Shown here: positions 5,617 through 10,444 of the stretch, piece after piece | Numbering within the stretch: the first letter of the stretch is position 1 | Layout: each line of letters opens with the position of its first letter | Assembly: GCA_005801485.1 (NCBI GenBank) | Contig: SYDM01000027.1 | Span: 1-10,444 of the forward strand | Direction: 5' to 3' | DNA: 10,444 bases | From: Rickettsiales bacterium | Lineage (GTDB): Bacteria; Pseudomonadota; Alphaproteobacteria; Pelagibacterales; Pelagibacteraceae | Translations under genes and position numbers: made by a program | Notes under the pieces: model-generated | What the model saw: only the letters and a program-made list of their open reading frames with translations | Databases searched by the model: none | What the model was told of the DNA's origin: nothing

Positions 5617-6726
5617 TTAGACTGAGTATTTTTTTCCCCCAATGAGCGCTGGGCAATACTTATTAAATAAGTAAATAAAAGGAATTGAAAAACTCATAGT
5701 TAAAAGACTAAACCCAACACTTACAAAACTCAGATTGAAGTAACTCATATGCATAACTTTCAGCATTAAAGATGCAAAGGGTCCATTAAAAGAATGGTAA
5801 AAAATTCCATTAAAACAATACATCGTAATAACATTTTTTCCCAAAAAGCTTAGAAATGTTTGGTTCTTGCTTAATTGACTAAGCATAATCATGGTAAAGC
5901 AGCCAACTAAAGCTGTAAAAGCAAACCAAAAAATGTGCCCGTGAGCTGATAATAAAATCACGACAGCATCAAGTTTATATCTAAAAGGTCCTTGGTTAAC
6001 GTTGTAAGTGAAATAAATAAGTAAAATTCCTAAAAGAGAAAAGATTAAACTTTTATTGAAGCTTAAATTCATAAGAAGCTTAGATTTTATAGCCATGCTT
6101 CCTAAAAGGTAAAAACTAAACATGATGATGGCTTCATGGAAGAGCCAATAATTAATACCAATTATTTTTTCAAAACTAATAAACTGAATTTTTAAATTTA
6201 AATAATAACCTGCAAAATAAAAAAGAAGAATAAAGAATAATTTATTTTGAGAACTATTTTTATAAAATCTGTTTAAAAAATAATGAATTAACTCAACTGA
6301 CAATAAAGCTAAAATAAACCACGTTGGAATATTAAAAATGGATATTCCAATTAACGTAAAACCCACTGTTCTGAAATAATCTTGAGGGGTTTCTAGTGGA
6401 AAAGGTGGAAAGTCTCTTGTTATGAACAAGGATAAGATTAATAAAATAAAATTAAAAAATAAATAAGGAACTACTCTCGTGCTAAATTTTTTCTTAATAA
6501 ATGCTAGGAAAGGTAGATTTAATGTTTTTTCAGAAATAACCATTCCTGATAAAAAGAAAAACAGTACCATATGAAATGAATAAATAAATTTATACTGTAG
6601 TGCAGCTTCACTAACCTTAAGATACATAAATCGTTCAATAACATGACCATAATAAACTAAGAAAATGCCGTATAATCTTGCGATATCAACGACATCAAAT
6701 CTTTTAGCCGAAATTTTATTTTTCAT
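5617..6726 (-). CDS. Acyltransferase-3 (OafA/WecH-type) integral membrane protein
   Basis: A 369-aa polytopic membrane protein of the acyltransferase-3 family. The N-terminus RFDVVDIARLYGIFLVYYGHV carries the family R-x-x-D/...H pattern (His28, likely catalytic), followed by FIYSFHMVLFFFLSGMV (48-63, with His52), the second family signature. About ten hydrophobic segments follow, including IPTWFILALLSVELI (133-147) and, near the end, FLGKNVITMYCFNGIFYH. Members transfer acetyl or other acyl groups from the cytoplasm to surface sugars, peptidoglycan or lipids. It lies 27 nt after the SMR-family gene and shares with it a nearly identical start-site sequence, so the two are probably expressed together, and the SMR protein might move a lipid-linked or small substrate for it. 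The acceptor cannot be read from the sequence. Confidence 0.9.
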   Translation of the reverse strand: MKNKISAKRFDVVDIARLYGIFLVYYGHVIERFMYLKVSEAALQYKFIYSFHMVLFFFLSGMVISEKTLNLPFLAFIKKKFSTRVVPYLFFNFILLILSLFITRDFPPFPLETPQDYFRTVGFTLIGISIFNIPTWFILALLSVELIHYFLNRFYKNSSQNKLFFILLFYFAGYYLNLKIQFISFEKIIGINYWLFHEAIIMFSFYLLGSMAIKSKLLMNLSFNKSLIFSLLGILLIYFTYNVNQGPFRYKLDAVVILLSAHGHIFWFAFTALVGCFTMIMLSQLSKNQTFLSFLGKNVITMYCFNGIFYHSFNGPFASLMLKVMHMSYFNLSFVSVGFSLLTMSFSIPFIYLFNKYCPALIGGKKYSV

Positions 6727-6744
6727 TTTTAATTGATAGAAACA
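6721..6744 (-). repeat. 24-nt start-site repeat, copy 2 (acyltransferase)
   Basis: The complement reads TGTTTCTAT, two bases, ATTAAA, one base, ATGAAA, where ATG is the acyltransferase start. It matches the sequence at the SMR-gene start (7084-7107) at 21 of 24 positions. No Shine-Dalgarno is present, so it may be a shared translation-control element. Confidence 0.5.
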
Positions 6745-6753
6745 GTCAAAGTA

Positions 6754-7089
6754 TTAATTTAATTTACCTAAATAATTTACCATAATAACTCCAATGATAA
6801 TTAATGCTACTCCAATAATTGCGTAGAGATTTGGAATTTGATTATATTTAACCATCGCAAATACTAAAACACCACAAACTGTTAAGCCGGAATAAGTTGA
6901 ATAAGCGAAGCCCACGGGAAGAGCGGACATTGCTTTTGCAATCGAGAACATTGTAATACACATAAACAGTATACACAAAATCGATGGAGTTAATTTAGTA
7001 AAGCCATTTGATATTTTGGCAAACATATTTGAACCTATGCCAAATGAAATTCCAAGAGCTAAAAATAAATATCCAAATAATGGTTTCAT
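6754..7089 (-). CDS. Small multidrug resistance (SMR)-family transporter, atypical
   Basis: A 111-aa protein with four TM helices and SMR-family signatures: ISNGFTKLTPS (26-36; EmrE has FSEGFTRLWPS), LPVGFAYSTYSGL (57-69; EmrE IPTGIAYAIWSGV) and a C-terminal helix IIGVALIIIGVIMVNYL. SMR proteins work as antiparallel dimers exchanging protons for cations such as guanidinium or drugs. The essential TM1 glutamate (EmrE Glu14) aligns, counting back from the conserved Lys25, with Gly17 (codon GGC); nearby residues are I-S-F-G-I-G-S-N. The Trp63 equivalent is Tyr66. So ordinary proton-coupled export is unlikely, and the protein is closer in principle to lipid-carrier flippase-like relatives (ArnE/ArnF type) or a partner subunit. 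It sits 30 nt after the DUF305 gene and 27 nt before the acyltransferase. Confidence 0.82.
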   Translation of the reverse strand: MKPLFGYLFLALGISFGIGSNMFAKISNGFTKLTPSILCILFMCITMFSIAKAMSALPVGFAYSTYSGLTVCGVLVFAMVKYNQIPNLYAIIGVALIIIGVIMVNYLGKLN

Positions 7090-7107
7090 ATTTAATCTAT
7101 AGAAACA
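7084..7107 (-). repeat. 24-nt start-site repeat, copy 1 (SMR gene)
   Basis: This spans the SMR-gene ATG plus one codon and the 18 nt before it. It differs from the copy at 6721-6744 at only three positions, although the two genes are unrelated. Confidence 0.5.
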
Positions 7108-7119
7108 AGATGTAAGAAA

Positions 7120-7464
7120 TTACTTTGCTTCTTTTTTTTTTAACCAATCTCGCATTAGTTTTATTTCAGCTTTTTGAGCAGCAATGATTTTTTGTGCAAA
7201 AGCTTTAAGCTCTGGATCTTTAGTTTTTGTAATTAATTCTTCAGACATATCAACAGCACCTTGATGATGAGGGATCATTCCTTTTAAAAAATCGATATCA
7301 ATATTTCCTGTTGATTTTGTCATCATATCCTTATGCATTTTATCCATAGCTTTTTGAAAAGGGATATCGCCTTGGTTTTTATGACCGCTATGATGGTTTG
7401 AAGAAAATGCAAATGAAGTATTAAATACTATTAAAATAACAAATAAAATTTTTTTAAACGCCAT
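7120..7464 (-). CDS. DUF305-domain secreted protein, putative copper-binding
   Basis: A 114-aa protein with a cleavable signal peptide (basic MAFKK, hydrophobic 6-18, cleavage probably after about residue 20-22), then a His-rich stretch SSNHHSGH (21-28) and Met/His pairs (MDKMHKDMM, 40-48). The DUF305 signature FLKGMIPHHQGAVDMSEELI (59-78) is clear, and the helical end AQKIIAAQKAEIKLMRDW is typical. DUF305 proteins are ferritin-like helical bundles found in the periplasm; some (CopM) bind copper. The His and Met content supports metal binding, but copper is inference. The ATG overlaps the TAA of the UPF0114 gene by one base (TAATG), so the two are translationally coupled. Confidence 0.92.
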   Translation of the reverse strand: MAFKKILFVILIVFNTSFAFSSNHHSGHKNQGDIPFQKAMDKMHKDMMTKSTGNIDIDFLKGMIPHHQGAVDMSEELITKTKDPELKAFAQKIIAAQKAEIKLMRDWLKKKEAK

Positions 7465-7991
7465 TATTTTTTTACTTTTTTAATTTGATTTACACTTTTA
7501 TTCATAATGTAATCCATTAACGCTAATAAAACTCCACTAATAACAAATGTTAAATGGACAATAACAAATAAAATAATAGTATCTTTTTCGTACTTTTCTA
7601 AATTCATAAATATTTTTAATAAATGAATCCCAGAAATTGCAACAATTGAAGATATTAATTTAATTTTTAAATCTGTAAAATCTACATGGCCCATCCACTC
7701 GGGTTTATCTTCATGATCTTGGACATGAATTTTAGAGACAAAATTTTCATAACCTGAAAAAATGACTATTATTAACAAATTTCCAGCCAATGAAATATCA
7801 ATCAAGCTAAGTATAAAAAGCAAAACACCTGACAAATCAGTTTCATCGATGATGGTAAAAAAATTAATTATTTCTCTACTAAATTCATAAAGTAAAACTA
7901 ATAAAGATAACGATAAACCTAGATAGAACGGGGCTAAAATCCAACGTGATGCGAAGATTATTTTTTCTAATAATGTTTCAACTATTTTCAT
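7464..7991 (-). CDS. UPF0114 (YqhA) family inner-membrane protein
   Basis: A 175-aa membrane protein with about four TM helices (roughly 15-37, 55-80, 110-128, 138-160). UPF0114/YqhA signatures are visible: LEKIIFASRWILAPFYLGL at the start, LIDISLAGNLLIIVIFSGYENFVSKI (61-86) and the loop HVDFTDLKIKLISSIVAISGIHLL (102-125). The family is widespread in Proteobacteria and has no firmly assigned function. The length is normal (about 165-180 aa). It is coupled to the following DUF305 gene by a TAATG overlap and lies 94 nt after DUF4395 on the same strand. No Shine-Dalgarno precedes ATG 7991. Confidence 0.93.
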   Translation of the reverse strand: MKIVETLLEKIIFASRWILAPFYLGLSLSLLVLLYEFSREIINFFTIIDETDLSGVLLFILSLIDISLAGNLLIIVIFSGYENFVSKIHVQDHEDKPEWMGHVDFTDLKIKLISSIVAISGIHLLKIFMNLEKYEKDTIILFVIVHLTFVISGVLLALMDYIMNKSVNQIKKVKK

Positions 7992-8085
7992 TAAATATTT
8001 TTATTTAATTTTTACTTTAAGTACAAGTCTATACAAGTAAATTTCCTTGAATTCAAATCTTAATTAAATATTTAGAAATAATATT

Positions 8086-8511
8086 TTAATTGTTCGGTGG
8101 AAATAATTTATACCAATAACCGTAAACCCAGCAGCCAGCACAAAAATTAAAACCCCACTCTAAAGTTGAAAAAATCATCAAAGCCATAACTGGTACGTGC
8201 CAATGGATAATATTAAGATTAAATAATATTAAAGCAATGCTCGATGCAATAAATAAAATTTTAGCAGAAAACATTTTAGCACCTGCATTTTCTTTTTTAC
8301 CTTGTAGATTAAATTTGGAAAGTAAATTTTTACTAAGTAAATGCAAGGGGTCTTTCTGATGTTGAAGAAAACCTCTAATAAAACCTGCAACAGTTGTGAT
8401 AGCTAAAATTTGTGTAAATCCTAAAAACGCAAGTACACAAATTAAAAAAGTAACAAAAGCATCGAGCCTAATGGCGTTGGCATAAACTGTTGGAACATCA
8501 AACCGAAGCAT
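8086..8511 (-). CDS. DUF4395-domain membrane protein
   Basis: A 141-aa protein with the DUF4395 layout: an N-terminal V-x-x-N-A-I-R-L-D-A-F segment (8-19), a first hydrophobic pair (17-45), a charged loop with DPLHLLSKNL (54-63), a second pair (83-117) and the closing motif WGFNFCAGCWVYGYW (119-133) with Cys124 and Cys127. The CxxC at the membrane edge is the family hallmark; DUF4395 proteins often occur near thioredoxin-like or sulfur-transfer genes, but none is visible here. It is the first gene of the minus-strand run that continues through UPF0114, DUF305, SMR and the acyltransferase; the 94-nt gap after it leaves open a separate promoter for the later genes. Function unknown. Confidence 0.9.
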   Translation of the reverse strand: MLRFDVPTVYANAIRLDAFVTFLICVLAFLGFTQILAITTVAGFIRGFLQHQKDPLHLLSKNLLSKFNLQGKKENAGAKMFSAKILFIASSIALILFNLNIIHWHVPVMALMIFSTLEWGFNFCAGCWVYGYWYKLFPPNN

Positions 8512-8609
8512 AAATCTAACTCTTTATTTTTTAATAGAAAAATAAATTTTATATAAAAAGTTAATTAAAAAATATGATAACAAAATATACTATTATTTCA
8601 TTAATAAAA

Positions 8610-8639
8610 TTGAAAATTGTTATTATTCTTTGATATAAT
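8610..8639 (+). promoter_or_regulatory. Predicted sigma-70-type promoter (+ strand)
   Basis: TTGAAA (8610-8615) and a perfect TATAAT (8634-8639) are 18 nt apart. Transcription would begin at about the ATG at 8646, giving a leaderless message for the former dehydratase gene. Today it may serve DUF2784 and the hydrolase downstream. Confidence 0.5.
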
Positions 8640-8645
8640 AATTTT

Positions 8646-8895
8646 ATGAATAACAAATTTAGTGAAAAAAAAATAATTACAAATTTATCAAGGCCGCCAA
8701 TACATATTACCTCTATCGAAGCTGCACCATTATTTGGAGAAAGCCCCAAAGGCGGATGGCATTTTGAAAAAACCATTTAAGTTAGATCAAGACGGTATGC
8801 TTGAAATTCCAAATCTTCCAGGTTTAGGAGTAGAAATCAATAAAGATAAACTTGCACTCTACACACCTGATGTTTCGCTTTTTTTTAAAGACTAA
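8646..8895 (+). pseudogene. Remnant of an enolase-superfamily (mandelate racemase-like dehydratase) gene, internally deleted
   Basis: Two pieces of one protein type are joined. From ATG 8646 a 44-codon frame encodes RPPIHITSIEAAPLFGESPKGGWHFE, which resembles the N-terminus of mandelate racemase/muconate lactonizing-type sugar-acid dehydratases (ITDVEAIPL...GGW). In a different frame, ending at TAA 8895, runs ILKKPFKLDQDGMLEIP then NLPGLGVEINKDKLALY, which resembles the C-terminal tail of the same family (DG...P..PGLGVEI). The frame changes around 8761-8778. The barrel, with all catalytic Lys/His and metal-binding Asp/Glu residues, is missing: an intact member is about 370-400 aa, so roughly 300 codons have been lost. 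The gene is non-functional. Both ends are in order and on the same strand, so a single internal deletion is the simplest history. Confidence 0.78.
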
Positions 8896-8947
8896 TCTCG
8901 CTGTGTTTAATTAAGATTTTTTTTATTCAAATAGTTATAGTAAATAA

Positions 8948-9307
8948 ATGTATGAATTTTTAGCAAGTCTTACACTTATCATTCATTTTCTCTTTATATT
9001 GTTCGTTATATTTGGTGGTTTATTATTCTTTTTTAGAAAATGGATGGTGCTACTGCATATTCCAGCTTTGCTTTACGGAGTTTATGTAGAACTCACACAG
9101 CTTATTTGTCCCTTAACTTATCTTGAAAATTTTCTCTTACTGAAAGCAAATGTTACAACCTACTCTACAGGTTTTATTCAAAACTACTTAATGCCTATAA
9201 TTTATCCAATTTCTTTAAATAAAGATTTACAAATAAATCTCGCAATCTCTTTAATTACTTTAAATTTGATTATTTACGGTATTATCCTTATTAAACGGAA
9301 TATTTAA
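8948..9307 (+). CDS. DUF2784-domain membrane protein
   Basis: A 119-aa inner-membrane protein matching DUF2784: an N-terminal helix LASLTLIIHFLFILFVIFGGLL (5-26), then LHIPALLYGVYVELTQLICPLTYLEN (36-61) with the family motif ICPLTxLEN, and TGFIQNYLMPIIYP (74-87), followed by a last TM helix (97-114) and a basic end. The length matches the family. No function has been established for DUF2784. It begins 52 nt after the enolase-superfamily remnant and lies 26 nt before the alpha/beta hydrolase on the same strand, so the two are probably one transcript, perhaps driven from the promoter at 8610-8639. Confidence 0.92.
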   Translation: MYEFLASLTLIIHFLFILFVIFGGLLFFFRKWMVLLHIPALLYGVYVELTQLICPLTYLENFLLLKANVTTYSTGFIQNYLMPIIYPISLNKDLQINLAISLITLNLIIYGIILIKRNI

Positions 9308-9333
9308 CTAATTATTCAGTGTTAACTTAATTT

Positions 9334-10137
9334 ATGGTTAAATTATTTAAAATTTCAGCATTATTAGGTTTTGTAGTTTACTTTATAATTCTTGCTTATG
9401 TTTATCTATTTCAAAGAAATTTACTCTACCACCCCTCAATAAATTCTTATCAGAGTGATAAAATTAACTTTGATTATGAAGAAATTTTTATTCAAAATAA
9501 TGAAGAGATCAAATTAAAAGCTTGGCTACATGAAAAAGATTTAATTAATAAAAAAACTATACTTTTTTTTCACGGCAATGCTGGTGATCTTAGTAATCGA
9601 AACTATAAATTAAATGAATTAGCAAAATTTGATGTAAATTTTCTAATACTTGCTTACCGAGGATTTTCTGGAAATGAAGGCCAACCTACTGAACAAGGTT
9701 TATATGATGATGCAAAAAGTGCGTTGGAATGGATAAAAATAAAAGGCGTTAAAGAAAAAAATCTCATCTTATATGGAGAATCTCTGGGCACCGCTGTTAC
9801 TATTGAGGTTGCTCAGAATAAAAATTTAGCTGGAATTATTTTGGAATCTCCTTTCACATCGATGGTGGAACTTGCTCAAAAATATTATCCATTTTTACCT
9901 ACGAAATTCTTATTAAAAGATAGATACGAAACAGTAAAAAAATTAAAAAATATCAGCTCACCCCTATTAGTATTACACGGAAGATTAGATACGATTGTAC
10001 CTTTTGCTATGGGTGAGGAATTATTTAAGCAAGTAAATGAGCCTAAATTTAAATACTTTATAGATAATGACGACCATATGATGCGTTATGATGAAAATCT
10101 ACTTGATGAAATAAAAAAGTTTATTTTTTTGTCATAA
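9334..10137 (+). CDS. Membrane-anchored alpha/beta hydrolase (ABHD13/BEM46-like)
   Basis: A 267-aa serine hydrolase with an N-terminal TM anchor (about 9-26, VVYFIILAYVYLF) and the ABHD13/BEM46-type layout: QRNLLYHP just after the anchor, the oxyanion-loop motif FFHGNAGDLSNR (78-89), LAYRGFSGNEGQPTEQGLYDDA (106-127), and the nucleophile elbow YGESLGT (147-153) with Ser150. The probable acid is Asp219 in HGRLDTIVP and the base His248 in DNDDHMM. The catalytic domain would face the periplasm if the basic N-terminus stays inside. Substrate unknown; esterase or thioesterase activity is a family-level guess. Its last 17 nt overlap the 3' end of the convergent sugar dehydrogenase gene. Confidence 0.92.
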   Translation: MVKLFKISALLGFVVYFIILAYVYLFQRNLLYHPSINSYQSDKINFDYEEIFIQNNEEIKLKAWLHEKDLINKKTILFFHGNAGDLSNRNYKLNELAKFDVNFLILAYRGFSGNEGQPTEQGLYDDAKSALEWIKIKGVKEKNLILYGESLGTAVTIEVAQNKNLAGIILESPFTSMVELAQKYYPFLPTKFLLKDRYETVKKLKNISSPLLVLHGRLDTIVPFAMGEELFKQVNEPKFKYFIDNDDHMMRYDENLLDEIKKFIFLS

Positions 10138-10444
10138 CCCAAAGAGCATCATCACCATTTGAAAGTAGATAAATTTTACCCTCTTGGTCTATTTTGATAT
10201 CCCTAAGTCTACCAATTTGATCTTTGAAGATTACTTGTTCGTTACCAACTTCTTCTTTATTAAATTCTAATTTTCTTAATGACTGATCTTTCAATGAGGT
10301 CACTAGAATATGATTATTCCATTCTTTAAATTCTTCTCCCTTATAAATTTGAACCGCACTCACAGCAATCGAAGGAAGCCAAATATATAAAGGTTTAGTA
10401 AAACGACTATCCCAATTATCTGTTTCTCCACATTTTGTACCTGA
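10121..10444 (-). CDS. PQQ-type soluble aldose sugar dehydrogenase (glucose/sorbosone family), C-terminal part; 5' end beyond window
   Basis: The frame is open from the right edge to TAA at 10121, giving the last 107 residues. They match the C-terminal blades of soluble PQQ-dependent aldose sugar dehydrogenases (YliI/Asd-like): PLYIWLPSIAVSAVQIYKG, EFKEWNNHILVTSLKDQSL (compare W-x-x-x-L-F-V-x-x-L-x-x-x-x-L) and FKDQIGRLRDIKIDQEGKIY with LLSNGDDALW. Members are six-bladed beta-propellers, mostly exported to the periplasm, oxidising sugars with PQQ and calcium. A frame starting at GTG 10363 can be read but is only the inside of this gene; residues upstream of it (WDSRFTKPLYIW) clearly belong to the family. 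It runs convergent to the hydrolase gene and overlaps its end. Confidence 0.9.
   Translation of the reverse strand, partial: SGTKCGETDNWDSRFTKPLYIWLPSIAVSAVQIYKGEEFKEWNNHILVTSLKDQSLRKLEFNKEEVGNEQVIFKDQIGRLRDIKIDQEGKIYLLSNGDDALWVMTKK

Noticed and set aside
8561..8776. Minus-strand open frame of 71 codons
   Set aside because: It is the reverse of the enolase-superfamily remnant and adjacent AT-rich spacer; the plus-strand translation explains the coding signal better.

Overview
The window is AT-rich double-stranded bacterial DNA with short intergenic gaps, overlapping stop/start codons and few clear Shine-Dalgarno sites. This fits a streamlined, probably free-living planktonic proteobacterium. 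The alternative oxidase, DUF6279 lipoprotein, UPF0114 (YqhA), DUF305, DUF4395, DUF2784 and soluble PQQ-type sugar dehydrogenase are all common in Proteobacteria, but no rRNA or taxonomic marker is present and I cannot name a genus. No rRNA, tRNA, CRISPR array or insertion sequence was found.

Region 1 (1-4136, minus strand) looks like one operon. In transcription order it holds an alternative oxidase (AOX), a DUF6279 lipoprotein, a radical SAM enzyme with a Cys-rich C-terminus, a TVP38/TMEM64 (VTT) membrane protein, a 52-codon small ORF, and a two-domain transferase (family-2 glycosyltransferase of the rSAM/selenodomain-associated type fused to a DUF2064 transferase) that runs off the left edge. 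Gaps are 33 and 7 nt, then overlaps of 10, 26 and 1 nt. Such transferases normally accompany the ArsS-type radical SAM of arsenosugar pathways; here the radical SAM is of another type. This is the best candidate in the window for an undescribed biosynthetic pathway.

Region 2 (4137-5616) is a poorly conserved, very AT-rich interval. It contains a stretch dense in inverted repeats ending in a strong hairpin plus T-tract, an FkbM-type methyltransferase split by a one-base shift in homopolymer runs, a gene-poor patch, and a possible 28-aa single-pass membrane peptide.

Region 3 (5617-8511, minus strand) is a membrane-protein operon: DUF4395, UPF0114, DUF305 (secreted, His/Met-rich), an SMR-family transporter that lacks the usual TM1 glutamate, and an acyltransferase-3 membrane enzyme. 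The last two genes share a near-identical 24-nt sequence at their start codons.

Region 4 (8512-10444) carries, on the plus strand, the remnant of an enolase-superfamily (mandelate racemase-like) gene in which the N-terminus is joined to the C-terminus, then DUF2784 and an alpha/beta hydrolase. The hydrolase gene ends inside the 3' end of a minus-strand PQQ-type sugar dehydrogenase gene, which leaves the window at the right edge.
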